Positions 26,019 to 35,018 of a DNA stretch of 64,000 nt are shown here, in pieces. The translations under genes and the position numbers were made by a program. Origin of the DNA: Pseudomonas jessenii (GTDB taxonomy: Bacteria; Pseudomonadota; Gammaproteobacteria; Pseudomonadales; Pseudomonadaceae); NCBI RefSeq assembly GCF_002236115.1, contig NZ_NIWT01000004.1, positions 372,001 through 436,000 on the forward strand. The letters are read 5' to 3'. Position 1 is the stretch's first letter. Each line of letters opens with the position of its first letter. The notes beneath the pieces were generated by a model that worked only from the letters and a program-made list of their open reading frames with translations, was not told the origin of the DNA and made no database searches.

Positions 26019-27301
26019 CGGATATCCGGTTCAAGGGATTTTTGAGGTCATGTCAAATGTTAGATATTTCACAAGTTAAAAGGTCAGCCATATATGCAGC
26101 CGCTGTTGTTGGAGTAGTCGTGGCGCTGTTCCCTGCTTCAGCCGCAGCGGTCACCCAACAAATCAGGGCAGTGTTTTACCCTGATGCATCTAACCCTCAA
26201 TTCAATAAGTTCGAAAATAGAACGCCGTTAAGTGGTTTTTGCTTGGATAACCCACCTCAATGCCACGCTGAAAACCTGTTCAGCTTACGCCTGCCTATTC
26301 TCTCTTACTCGAATGCAACCATTGTGGGCGGTCATACCAACAAGCGTTTGGGGGCGATGTTTAACATTCCTTCGCAATGGCAAGACGTGACCGTCAGCCA
26401 CCCAACGGCGCCCCCTCAAACCGTCAGGTTCCGGGTGGCCGGCATGGGCGTGGCCTACAAATTACCTCTGCCGGCACCCGAACTGACCGGCGGGTTAGGC
26501 CATAACTATCTGTTTGAGGGCGGTACCTGGAGTTATGCCGGTCCACCGTGCACCGGTTTAATGGGTGCGGGTAATGACATTGGTTTCAATAGTTTCTGGC
26601 GGCACCCGGTTAGCGCCGGGATTTGCGCCAAGAAGGCTGTTTTCGATATTCCACAACCCTTCAAATATGAAACATTCGACATTACTTATGAGCTTGATAC
26701 TCCCAATCCCCAAGACATGGTTTCGGGGCAATACACCGGACAGCATATTTTTCGAGTTGGGCCAAGCCAGGATTTTGATTTGGGCGATGTGATGATTCCT
26801 CAGGACAACGTCATCGTTCTTGATTTTCTTCTCGACGTTGAACATGTGTTGAAAATCGACATCCCCCCCGGCGGTGAAAAAATTCAGCTGGTCCCGGCTG
26901 GCGGCTGGCAGAGGTGGTTGCATGCGGGGCGAAAACCCGTGCGGTTGTTCCGTGACCAGACCTTCAATATCTCGGCCAGTTCTCGCTTCAAAATGTTTTT
27001 GCAGTGCTCAATCAGCGATGGACGGGTCTGCTTAATGGCTGATCGGGATTCGATGCTTAGCGCTCCATTGAAAGTCAGCGTGAGCTTGCCTGGTGGCTTG
27101 ACCGATAGCGCCGGAAGACCGGTCCAGCGTCAGGAACTGGTGACTGAAGGCGGGGCCGTGACTTTTCAGCCCAGCCACTATGTGGATCGTAAGCCGGGCA
27201 CGTTGCACTTCGAACTTGAGAAGCCCGATCACTTTTTTTTGCCTGGGGCGCCAAAACAGTATTTCGGCGGCGTCACCGTGATCTGGGATTCGGAAATCTG
27301 A
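26015..27301 (+). CDS. CS1-type fimbrial tip adhesin-like protein (copy 1)
   Basis: The protein is 428 aa by this start; the signal peptide probably begins at Met15 (LDISQVKRSAIYAAAVVG ... SAAA). It has two halves: a variable N-terminal region with four or more Cys (FCLDNPPQCH, PPCTG, GICAKK) and a conserved C-terminal pilin-like region with VDIPPGGEK-type and RLFRDQTFNISASSRFKM motifs. That layout resembles CfaE-like minor adhesins at the fimbrial tip. The ATG overlaps the usher stop, so translation is coupled. It is more AT-rich than the neighbouring genes in its first two thirds. Copy 2 at 28769 shares the C-terminal half and diverges in the N-terminal, presumably receptor-binding, half. 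Confidence 0.75.
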   Translation: MTDIRFKGFLRSCQMLDISQVKRSAIYAAAVVGVVVALFPASAAAVTQQIRAVFYPDASNPQFNKFENRTPLSGFCLDNPPQCHAENLFSLRLPILSYSNATIVGGHTNKRLGAMFNIPSQWQDVTVSHPTAPPQTVRFRVAGMGVAYKLPLPAPELTGGLGHNYLFEGGTWSYAGPPCTGLMGAGNDIGFNSFWRHPVSAGICAKKAVFDIPQPFKYETFDITYELDTPNPQDMVSGQYTGQHIFRVGPSQDFDLGDVMIPQDNVIVLDFLLDVEHVLKIDIPPGGEKIQLVPAGGWQRWLHAGRKPVRLFRDQTFNISASSRFKMFLQCSISDGRVCLMADRDSMLSAPLKVSVSLPGGLTDSAGRPVQRQELVTEGGAVTFQPSHYVDRKPGTLHFELEKPDHFFLPGAPKQYFGGVTVIWDSEI

Positions 27302-27360
27302 TGGGCCGCCAATCGATGGACCGCGCCTGTGTTGTGTTCAATGTCATGAGGTTCAAGGGT

Positions 27361-28104
27361 ATGAAACGTCTGTGGTGGCTGTTGGGTTTGAGCGGGTTTT
27401 CTCTGGTGGTTCAGGCCGGGCCGCAGATCAACGTGGGAACGGTGTACGACTATCTGGACGGCGACAAGAGCACTTACCTCAAACGCGTATTCAACAGCGG
27501 CGACAGCACCGCGTTCGTCAAGGTCAACATCCTGGAAATCATCTACGACGCCGATGGCACACATCGCGAAATACCGGTCGCAACGCAAGCGGATGGCAGC
27601 GGTCGGGATGGCTTGATGGCCAGCCCCGCACGGCTGATTGTGCCGGCCAATGGCATGCAGGGTACGCGTTTGCTGCACTTGGGCGCTCGTGACACCGAAC
27701 GTTATTTCCGCGTGCGTTTTGTGCCGGTGGTACCGGAAAAGGAAGACGACTTCGCGGTGTCCAGTGAAGAGCGCGAAACCTACAAGGAGAACCTGTCGGC
27801 GGGGGTCAACGTGATGACCGGGTTTGGCACGGTGTTTTTTGTCCGTCCCAAGAACAGCCGTTTCGACAGCGTGATCGATGACAGCGCCGGTGTTTATCGA
27901 CTGCGCAACAACGGCAACACCGTGGTGGTGATCGATGAGTTTCGCAATTGCTCGCTGAAGAATGAAACCGAGTGCGAGCCGACCACCAAGCATCACGTTC
28001 TGGCGGGCAAGTCGTTCGAGTTCGAGAAGAAACCCGGTCGCGAATACCGCTTCAACCTGATTGAAGGCGCCGACAAAAAAGCGTTGCGCGTTGCCAGCCA
28101 GTAA
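27361..28104 (+). CDS. CS1-type fimbrial periplasmic chaperone
   Basis: The protein of about 247 aa has a signal peptide (KRLWWLLGLSGFSLVVQA, cleaved before GPQINVG). The mature part has the immunoglobulin-like fold of alternate-family chaperones (CfaA/CooB): VGTVYDYLDGDKSTYLKRVFN, then SPARLIVPANGMQGTRLLHLG in the first domain and YRLRNNGNTVVVIDEF in the second. It binds pilins in the periplasm and hands them to the usher. The start at 27361 is set by the signal peptide; an in-frame ATG at 27346 is the alternative, and Shine-Dalgarno spacing is poor for both. A terminator follows, ending the first half of the cluster. Confidence 0.85.
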   Translation: MKRLWWLLGLSGFSLVVQAGPQINVGTVYDYLDGDKSTYLKRVFNSGDSTAFVKVNILEIIYDADGTHREIPVATQADGSGRDGLMASPARLIVPANGMQGTRLLHLGARDTERYFRVRFVPVVPEKEDDFAVSSEERETYKENLSAGVNVMTGFGTVFFVRPKNSRFDSVIDDSAGVYRLRNNGNTVVVIDEFRNCSLKNETECEPTTKHHVLAGKSFEFEKKPGREYRFNLIEGADKKALRVASQ

Positions 28105-28114
28105 CACCGCCAAA

Positions 28115-28149
28115 GGCGGGTCGCCCTGGAAGACTCGCCGCTTTTTTTC
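28115..28149 (+). terminator. Rho-independent terminator after the chaperone gene
   Basis: The stem ggcgggtc/gactcgcc (one G-T wobble) with a 9-nt loop is followed by a seven-T run. It separates the pilin1-usher-adhesin1-chaperone unit from pilin2-adhesin2. Confidence 0.75.
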
Positions 28150-28167
28150 TCGCAACAGGTAACTGAC

Positions 28168-28656
28168 ATGATCAAGCAATCGGCCATCGCCCTCTGTGTG
28201 GGCGTGATGACGTGTGCCCAGGTTTTCGCGGCACGGGAAGAGCGCACGTTCGAAGTGTGGGCGGATATTCCGACCCTGGGCTTTTACGTGCTACCGGCCG
28301 AGACGAACTGGATTCATCTGGAACAGACCCTGCCGTGGAATCGCAACACGTCGAAGCTCGAAGGGTTGCGCAAGAATTTCGACGTCAAGCACGACACCAG
28401 TGCGATCGAAGCGCGGCTGGACGCCGAGCCCTATCTGTTCAACGGGCGGGAGGACCAGAACATCTACTTGCGGGTCACCTTCAATGGCCAGGAGTTGAGC
28501 CACGAGGCGACGCCGCGCGAAGTGGTATCGGCGGCGCAGGCCATGGCAGGCGGGCGCTTTGCTTTGGAAATCCAGCCGAAAGAGCCGGCCGGTGGTTACA
28601 AACCGGGCACTTATTACGGAACGGTTCAGTTGATTTTCAGTGCCGCGGCACCCTGA
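28168..28656 (+). CDS. CS1-type fimbrial pilin (copy 2)
   Basis: The 162-aa pilin has a signal peptide (IKQSAIALCVGVMTCAQVFA, cleaved before AREERTF). The mature sequence aligns with copy 1 across its length: WADIPTLGFYVLPAE, NFDVKHDTSAIEARLDAEP, then GGYKPGTYYGTVQLIFSA. It is the same length as copy 1 but clearly diverged, more charged, and richer in Trp. A ribosome-binding site (acaggt) precedes the ATG. It directly follows a terminator, so it either has its own promoter or relies on readthrough. It could be an alternative major subunit or a shaft-tip adaptor used with adhesin copy 2. Confidence 0.85.
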   Translation: MIKQSAIALCVGVMTCAQVFAAREERTFEVWADIPTLGFYVLPAETNWIHLEQTLPWNRNTSKLEGLRKNFDVKHDTSAIEARLDAEPYLFNGREDQNIYLRVTFNGQELSHEATPREVVSAAQAMAGGRFALEIQPKEPAGGYKPGTYYGTVQLIFSAAAP

Positions 28657-28768
28657 TCTGTTTTTGACAGGGCCCAAAAGTGTGAGAGCACACGGGTGTT
28701 GCAGCGTTTGAATGTCGAGTGGATATCGCCACCCAGGGAGCAGGGCGGCTTTTCGGAGATGGATACAG

Positions 28769-30025
28769 ATGAATGTCACAGGTGTTTTGTTTTCAACGAG
28801 GCTTTTATGGTTATGGAGTCTTTTAATGGTGTGGTGGCTGATGCCCCAGGCGTTGGCACAAGACGTATCAATCACGGCGTTGTTCAAGCCTGATTCGGCT
28901 CATCCGCATCTCAACCAATTCAAGAACACTACTCCGCCCAGTGGCTACTGTCAGCTGTATCCGGGGCAATGTGAGGAAAACAAGACGTTCAGCCTGCAAG
29001 TCCCGATTCGATTCGATTCCAGCCAAGCGATCCCGGCCAACCATGCATCGCCGCGCCAGGGCGCAACGTTCAAGGTGCCGGCGCAATGGCGTGATCTGAC
29101 GGTTCGTCACGAATCCGGGGAAGTGGAGACTGTAAAGGTGAGGATTACGGGTGTGGGCTCCAGGCATGTGACACAAGATGTGATGCAGTTGGTGGGCGGC
29201 GCCGATGATTATCGGATTGCGCACAACCTCTTATGGGGATCGAGCTGGGTGAACTCCCCGCCGCCATGTCTTTACAGTGGCGTGGGTTACTACGGTACCA
29301 ACTACTACGGTTTTTTCTGGAAAACACCGGTTGAGGCCGCGTGTGATAAACAGGCGAAATTCAATATTCCGTGGTTGCGCTACGACCATCTGGATTTTTC
29401 CTATGAACTGGTCACGCCCAATCCATTGGGCATGTTGGCAGGCCATTACACAGGCTCGCTCACCTACACGATCGGCCCCAGCGGCGACTTCGATTTCGGC
29501 GATGTCATGCTGCCGAGCAGTCCGGTGTTAACCATGAACTTCAACCTCGACGTTCAGCACACCCTCAAGGTCGATATCCCGCCCGGTGGCGAGAAAGTCC
29601 AGTTGGTACCGGCCGGTGGCTGGCAGAGCTGGTTGCAGGCGGGGCGCAAACCGGTGCGGTTGTTCCGTGACCAGACCTTCAACATCTCGGCCTCATCGCG
29701 TTTCAAGATGTACATGGAGTGTGAGTGGAGCACTGCCTACGACTGCATGCTCGATGACCGTGTCTCCAAGCGTGGGGTGGAGCTGCAGGTCTTTGTCACC
29801 CTGCCCAATGGCCTGACCGACATGAGCGGGCAACCCGTCAGGCACATGCGAATGCGATCGGGCGCCGCCAATGCGTTGTATTTCCAGCCGGGTTTCTACG
29901 TCGACAGGGCGCCGGGTGTTCTGCACTTTGAAGTGCCCCAGAGTCAAATGGCATTCATGCTCGAACCGGGTGCCGGTCCTTTCTACAGGGGCAAGGTCAC
30001 CGTGATCTGGGATTCCGAGGTCTGA
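28769..30025 (+). CDS. CS1-type fimbrial tip adhesin-like protein (copy 2)
   Basis: The protein is 418 aa from the ATG at 28769, which has ggag 10 nt upstream; a signal peptide follows (LLWLWSLLMVWWLMPQALAQ). The N-terminal half has Cys residues (GYCQLYPGQC, PPPCLYSG) and many Tyr/Trp (SGVGYYGTNYYGFFW). The C-terminal half is almost identical in motif to copy 1 (VDIPPGGEKVQLVPAGGW, RLFRDQTFNISASSRFKM), and a 29-nt block is identical in DNA (26939-26967 and 29654-29682). The N-terminal halves differ much more, suggesting duplication and divergence of the binding domain. It ends 85 bp before a single REP. Confidence 0.75.
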   Translation: MNVTGVLFSTRLLWLWSLLMVWWLMPQALAQDVSITALFKPDSAHPHLNQFKNTTPPSGYCQLYPGQCEENKTFSLQVPIRFDSSQAIPANHASPRQGATFKVPAQWRDLTVRHESGEVETVKVRITGVGSRHVTQDVMQLVGGADDYRIAHNLLWGSSWVNSPPPCLYSGVGYYGTNYYGFFWKTPVEAACDKQAKFNIPWLRYDHLDFSYELVTPNPLGMLAGHYTGSLTYTIGPSGDFDFGDVMLPSSPVLTMNFNLDVQHTLKVDIPPGGEKVQLVPAGGWQSWLQAGRKPVRLFRDQTFNISASSRFKMYMECEWSTAYDCMLDDRVSKRGVELQVFVTLPNGLTDMSGQPVRHMRMRSGAANALYFQPGFYVDRAPGVLHFEVPQSQMAFMLEPGAGPFYRGKVTVIWDSEV

Positions 30026-30110
30026 GGCCTGGGACTGCCGCCATCGCTGGCAGGCCAGTTCCCACAGTGGATGGGTGTCGTACACAGATCTTGTGGCGAC
30101 CACCGATCCC

Positions 30111-30139
30111 CTGTGGGAGCGAGCTTGCTCGCGATGAGG
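30111..30139. repeat. Single REP, family A2
   Basis: ctgtgggagcgagcttgctcgcgatg is intact with no matching right arm. The following gaggcaggcacatccagcat resembles the inner sequence of the decayed REPIN at 2178, so this is probably a half REPIN. Confidence 0.85.
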
Positions 30140-30170
30140 CAGGCACATCCAGCATCAATGTTTATGCTTT

Positions 30171-33100
30171 TTACTGGCCGGCGCGCTTCATGGCTTGACG
30201 GGTCAAGCGCCTCGACAGTTCTTTCTCTGCATCACCCAGGTCGACCAGCAGGCGGTCGAAAATTCCATCGCTCAATGGCTCATCGGCGAAGACCACCGTG
30301 TCCGGCGCCGGCAGGTCGTTCATCAGTTCCCTGAGCCGGCTGCGCAATGCGGCGCGCTGATACTCCGACTTCGACTCGACCCATTCACGCTGTGTATCGC
30401 GCAACGTATCCAGTTGATCCGACAGGCCCAGATAGCGACGTTTATTGGCTTCCATGTCAGTCGCATAGCGCTCGTTCAAATGGTTTTGCCAAAAATCCTG
30501 TTCGAGCATTCGATCGACCAGACCATCGCCTTCGCCCAGGGCCAGCACCGTGTCATAGGCTTGATCGATCATCGCGTCAGTGATGCCGGACACCGGCCGG
30601 AACAACATGCCCTTCGATTGCCAGGGCAGGTCGAGGCGCTCTGCCAGTCCGGTCTGATAGGCCAGGTAGACCTCGACTTCGTCCGGGTTGCCGCCACGAC
30701 TGGCGACATCGGCACGGGCAATGTCGTTGACCTGTTCCAGCCGCGCCGCGCCTTTGGCCAGGGTCACCAGTTTCTGCTCCAGCTGCACTGGGTCGGTGGA
30801 ATACGCGTGGGCCTCGTAGGCGAGCACATCAATGCCCATGTGATTGAACAACTGCGCACCGGCGTCGGCGCAATCCACCGGCGCGATGGCCATGGTGAAC
30901 AGCTTCTCCCGCAGAGGCGTGTCGACGTAGACGGCATCGAGCATGCGCCAGACACGCTGCACCAGTTGATCCCGGGCCGGGCCGGGGTTCTGGAAGTCGC
31001 GGCTCAGGCGGGTATCGAGCAATACGTTCAGGAAGCCCTGTGCCTGGGGCTCATCGGCCAGCTCCGACCAGAGATTGGCACGGTTGACGCCCCAACCGGG
31101 TACGTCGCTCCAGTGTTTCGCGCTGTAGTCCGAGTTGACCACCCACTCGGCCAGACTGTTGGAGGGCACGATGGGTTCAGGGGGCAGTTGCACCGAACGA
31201 CGGATTGCCTGATAGCGACCCTGGTTGGATTCCGACAGATTGCCGACATCCAGCCGGGTACGCGCCACGACCCATGCCTGCGGTGAGCCTGGGACCACTT
31301 CGGGAATCAGGTTGATTGGGTTATCCCGAAGATCCAGCAGAAAGCCGCGAGGCCTGGTTTTGCTCAACGTACCTTCAGGCCAGGTGGTAATGACCGTGTC
31401 CCGCAGCCCGACAACCTTCAGCCGGGGCATGCTTGAGATGTCGACAACCCTGCCCAAGGGGTTTTCATCCAGACGCAGAATTTCCAGGTAGTCCAGATGC
31501 TTCAGTTGCTCGACGGCGGCGGCGTCCAGCACGATTTCATTGTCAATCAAACTCAGTCGTTCGAGCCGCTGCATGGCGCCGATGTTTTCCGGCAGGCTCG
31601 TCAGTTCGCATCCTCTGGCGCTGAGTTCGCGCAGGTTGGGAAAATCTTTCAGCAAGCCGTTTGCCTTGGAGGAAAAGCGTGTGTTGTCGAGTTTCAGAAG
31701 GGTGATGCGGTCCAGAAATTTCCTCAGATCGGGACGTTGCGACCACCAGTTTTCCAGATTGATGGGTAACAGATCGCCGGAGAGGTCGAGGCCGTAGCTT
31801 GATGGATCAGTGCGGCTGCCAAGATCGGTGTTTGTTCTTTCGAAACATTGGATAAGGCCTTCAGCAATGCGGTCGCCACCACCGTTCAGGAAGCCCTTTG
31901 AGTCGGGTCCCCAGGTTGGTGGTTGCTGGTTTCGCCAACGATTCAGGATGATCCGTAGTTCGTTCAGATCATCTTCATGCTGCTCAATGGCACTCAGCGG
32001 TTGGCCTTGTTCGATCAGGGCATTGGCGAACGTATCAACCTCAACCTCACTGAAGTGCGGATGCAGATCCTGTATCCGTTCATGCAAGGTTCTCGCCTCC
32101 CTGCTCAGCCCACCGCCACGCACCAACAACATCGTTTCATGCTCGGCAACCGGGCGAACGGGCGGCTCGGCGAGTACCGTACGGCGTTCGCTGGGCTGGG
32201 CCGATTTGACCATGATCCATTGGCGGAACCTGTCGCCGTCACCCGGTTTGTAGCCCAGGCTGTTTCGGCCATTCTCCTGCGTGGCGTGCAGGACGGCTTC
32301 GAAAAAGTCATCGGCTTCATGGATCGGCTGATCCTCGCCATCACGCACCTGATACTGCCCGGCATCATCGCGAATCAGCACCCGCACGCGCGTGGCGTCG
32401 TCGGGGCCGACGCTGTAACGCAACTCGCCATCGAATGTTCCCTGACGAATCTCGAGGCGCAGGTCGCCGAAGGTATCGGTGTTAAAGCGCAAGGTGCCCA
32501 GCACCAGGCGTTCGGTGTCGGGAGTAATTGACGCGCTCGGGTACAAACCCTGGGCCGCTCGTACTGTTTGAGTTTCGAATTGCAGCTCTCGTGCCTGGGT
32601 CCTCATGCGCAAAGGCAGGCGGTTTTCCTGGGTAATCCGTTGACGTTCCGCGGCGCTGGCACGCGTATGGATTTGTTCCGCAACGGTCGCCGGCAGCTCC
32701 GGGAACTCGCTGAACAGCGGCGCGATTTCAGCGGGTACCGCGGCGGGCGCGATTGGCGGTGAAGCCAGGCGTTGCAGGGTATCGGTCAGCAGCGGTGGCG
32801 GCGGGGCGCTTTCAACGTGCACCCGGCGCAGCTCGGCTTCATCGGTGCCGCTGATCTGGCGAATCTGCTCCAGTTGTTCGTCGTTGAAACCATCGGTGCT
32901 GTGGCCGAGGCGGCGCATCAGGGGCGAACCTTCCCACTCCCGTGGGTTTTCCGTTTCGCAGACCCAGGCCCCACGGCCATTGTGGCGTAGAGTCGGTGCG
33001 TAAGCGTCGAAACGCTGCGGATGGCGGATGCGTTGTTGCCCTGTGACCGGGTCTTCCAGCACTTCGAAGTGTTGATCGTTCAGGCGCACTATGCGTCGGC

Positions 33101-34847
33101 CCTGATGCTGGTGAATACCCAGGCCATCAGGCCGGGCGTCCTCGGGCAAATCCACGTCGGTGCGTTGATAGGGGCTGAGGTCAGGGTTCCACAAGCGCGT
33201 TTCACCGTTTGCCAACTGCACCGGTTTCAGGCCTTCGAAAAACGGCGAAAGCTTCGCCTGTGCAACATTGCCGACGGCGCCTGCCGCCGCGAACACGCCC
33301 AACTGGACCACGTTTTCCAGCACGCCGAGGGTCTGCTCGCCGGCCTCGGCCAAGCGTCCCTCGGCCAGGTCGACAAGACCTTCGACCACGCCATCGGTCA
33401 ATTGATAGGCCGTGTACGCCAGCATCAGTGGGCCCAAGACAGGCACAAATGGGGTCGCCACCAGCAAGGCGATCGTGAGGATGTCCGAGAGCATTTTTTC
33501 CAGGTTGTCCCACCAGGCCCAGCGGGCCATGCGGTCGGCGTATTCGGTGGAGATGGCGATCTCCCGGGCATCGTTGAAAATCTTGTTGAGGGTCTGCCGG
33601 TAGCGATAGCCCCACAGGTCATTGTTGAAGGTCGTCGCGCGGTCGGTCTTGATGCTCGACACACTGAAATGCAGATCGGGTTTATCCACAGGCGTTTCGC
33701 GCCAGCTCGGCAAATTGGTACCTGCGGCAGCCGGCTGCCATTTCACCGTGCTCAGACGCGCGTTCAATCCGGCAAAAAAATGCCCGCGTTGCTCATGGGG
33801 CACGAACTGGCTGAAGAACTGTTGATAGCTTTTAACCGATGCGCCATCGCGCAACTGACGTGTCAGTTCCGCCATGAATTCCAGAGACGAAGGGTATTGC
33901 TTGAGCGGGTGCTGCGGGTCATGGGGCACATAGGCAATCACCGGGACCGGGCCGCTGGCACTGGCTGTATCCGCCGCGATCAGGATGATGCCGCTCAGGC
34001 GCGTGTCCATCATCGCCAGGTTGTAATAGTCGACGGGTTTGCCGTTCCACTTCAGCCGTGAACGATCCTCGAGCATGCCTTGCACCACGTCATAGGCATC
34101 CTGATCGATGTCGTGCTTCATCAGGGCCATTTGCGCGGCGACATTCAGTGCGCTTTTCTGGCTGAGAACGACTTTTTGGCGCAGGACATTGCTCGCTGCC
34201 TTGTCGCTCGGCTTTAAAGTGTCTTGCAGGTGCTGTTGATAGCGGGCGCCGATGTCCAGTTCGCGACACACGGACTTGAACTGCTCGATGCTCAGTTTGT
34301 GCTTGAGCTGTTTGACGTTGAAATGCCCGCGTGCGTCGGGGCGGGTGATGAATTCGGAATCTTGGGTGAACGCCTCGTCTTGGGAAAAGTTGTGCAGCGC
34401 GGCATCCAGCAGCGAGATGGTGCGACTGGTGGTTCCTGCGGAAAAGTCATGGACCCACCAGGCTGTCTTAACCGGGGCATACAGGCGCAACCAGGTTTCC
34501 TCGACATCGTCTTCGACGCCGAAGCGGTCCCTCAGCTTTTGCTGCAGCAGGGGTTTGGCAAAGGCTGAAATATCCAGCAGATCGCGCAGGGCCTGATCCA
34601 CGGTGTTCTGCGAGGTCCAGTTAAGCTGGTTGGCTTTTTTCAACTTGCGGTGAGCGGTTGTCGACGCGGTCCTTTGCCAGTCGGGCAGCGTCAGCCTGAC
34701 AGATTTCAGCGCATCGACACGGGATGGGGAGGTGTTCAACAGCCAGGACGGAATCGCCTTTCTGACCTGATGGAAGTGGATGCTTTTATCGAATGGGGCG
34801 ATGGCGATCGGGTCTGATCCTTGAATCGCCGAGGGGGTAATGGGCAT
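30171..34847 (-). CDS. Dermonecrotic-toxin-like / LRR / NEL E3 ubiquitin ligase effector
   Basis: This 1558-aa protein carries an N-terminal dermonecrotic-toxin-type region (about 1-450), a hydrophobic segment near 450-525 (ILTIALLVATPFVPVLGPLM), a beta module at about 575-640 (GIHQHQGRRIVRLNDQHFEV), a long charged middle, leucine-rich repeats at about 1051-1190 (LRELSARGCELTSLPENIG, LEILRLDENPLG) and a C-terminal NEL domain from about 1225. The NEL Cys-x-Asp motif is APVDCADAG, with candidate catalytic Cys1326. NEL proteins such as IpaH and SspH transfer ubiquitin to host proteins, so the target should be eukaryotic. The start has aaagga 10 nt upstream. No chaperone or secretion gene is adjacent. 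Confidence 0.88.
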   Translation of the reverse strand: MPITPSAIQGSDPIAIAPFDKSIHFHQVRKAIPSWLLNTSPSRVDALKSVRLTLPDWQRTASTTAHRKLKKANQLNWTSQNTVDQALRDLLDISAFAKPLLQQKLRDRFGVEDDVEETWLRLYAPVKTAWWVHDFSAGTTSRTISLLDAALHNFSQDEAFTQDSEFITRPDARGHFNVKQLKHKLSIEQFKSVCRELDIGARYQQHLQDTLKPSDKAASNVLRQKVVLSQKSALNVAAQMALMKHDIDQDAYDVVQGMLEDRSRLKWNGKPVDYYNLAMMDTRLSGIILIAADTASASGPVPVIAYVPHDPQHPLKQYPSSLEFMAELTRQLRDGASVKSYQQFFSQFVPHEQRGHFFAGLNARLSTVKWQPAAAGTNLPSWRETPVDKPDLHFSVSSIKTDRATTFNNDLWGYRYRQTLNKIFNDAREIAISTEYADRMARWAWWDNLEKMLSDILTIALLVATPFVPVLGPLMLAYTAYQLTDGVVEGLVDLAEGRLAEAGEQTLGVLENVVQLGVFAAAGAVGNVAQAKLSPFFEGLKPVQLANGETRLWNPDLSPYQRTDVDLPEDARPDGLGIHQHQGRRIVRLNDQHFEVLEDPVTGQQRIRHPQRFDAYAPTLRHNGRGAWVCETENPREWEGSPLMRRLGHSTDGFNDEQLEQIRQISGTDEAELRRVHVESAPPPPLLTDTLQRLASPPIAPAAVPAEIAPLFSEFPELPATVAEQIHTRASAAERQRITQENRLPLRMRTQARELQFETQTVRAAQGLYPSASITPDTERLVLGTLRFNTDTFGDLRLEIRQGTFDGELRYSVGPDDATRVRVLIRDDAGQYQVRDGEDQPIHEADDFFEAVLHATQENGRNSLGYKPGDGDRFRQWIMVKSAQPSERRTVLAEPPVRPVAEHETMLLVRGGGLSREARTLHERIQDLHPHFSEVEVDTFANALIEQGQPLSAIEQHEDDLNELRIILNRWRNQQPPTWGPDSKGFLNGGGDRIAEGLIQCFERTNTDLGSRTDPSSYGLDLSGDLLPINLENWWSQRPDLRKFLDRITLLKLDNTRFSSKANGLLKDFPNLRELSARGCELTSLPENIGAMQRLERLSLIDNEIVLDAAAVEQLKHLDYLEILRLDENPLGRVVDISSMPRLKVVGLRDTVITTWPEGTLSKTRPRGFLLDLRDNPINLIPEVVPGSPQAWVVARTRLDVGNLSESNQGRYQAIRRSVQLPPEPIVPSNSLAEWVVNSDYSAKHWSDVPGWGVNRANLWSELADEPQAQGFLNVLLDTRLSRDFQNPGPARDQLVQRVWRMLDAVYVDTPLREKLFTMAIAPVDCADAGAQLFNHMGIDVLAYEAHAYSTDPVQLEQKLVTLAKGAARLEQVNDIARADVASRGGNPDEVEVYLAYQTGLAERLDLPWQSKGMLFRPVSGITDAMIDQAYDTVLALGEGDGLVDRMLEQDFWQNHLNERYATDMEANKRRYLGLSDQLDTLRDTQREWVESKSEYQRAALRSRLRELMNDLPAPDTVVFADEPLSDGIFDRLLVDLGDAEKELSRRLTRQAMKRAGQ

Positions 34848-35018
34848 TGTTTGATCGTCCTTTGATCAGTACCGGGGACGACCAGACTAGGTAAGCATGT
34901 TGCCTAAAAAAAGCGCAAAGATTGGTTGTTAAAGGTGCCGGGTGCGACTCGATTCTCCAAAAATCAAAGAGTGAAAAATACATATGTACCGCCATCGTTC
35001 CATTTCGTTGAGTCGGGC

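Noticed and set aside
23432..28149. Treating the two fimbrial hairpins as REP elements
   Set aside because: Their sequences do not match either REP family, and their position after a gene with T-runs fits terminators.
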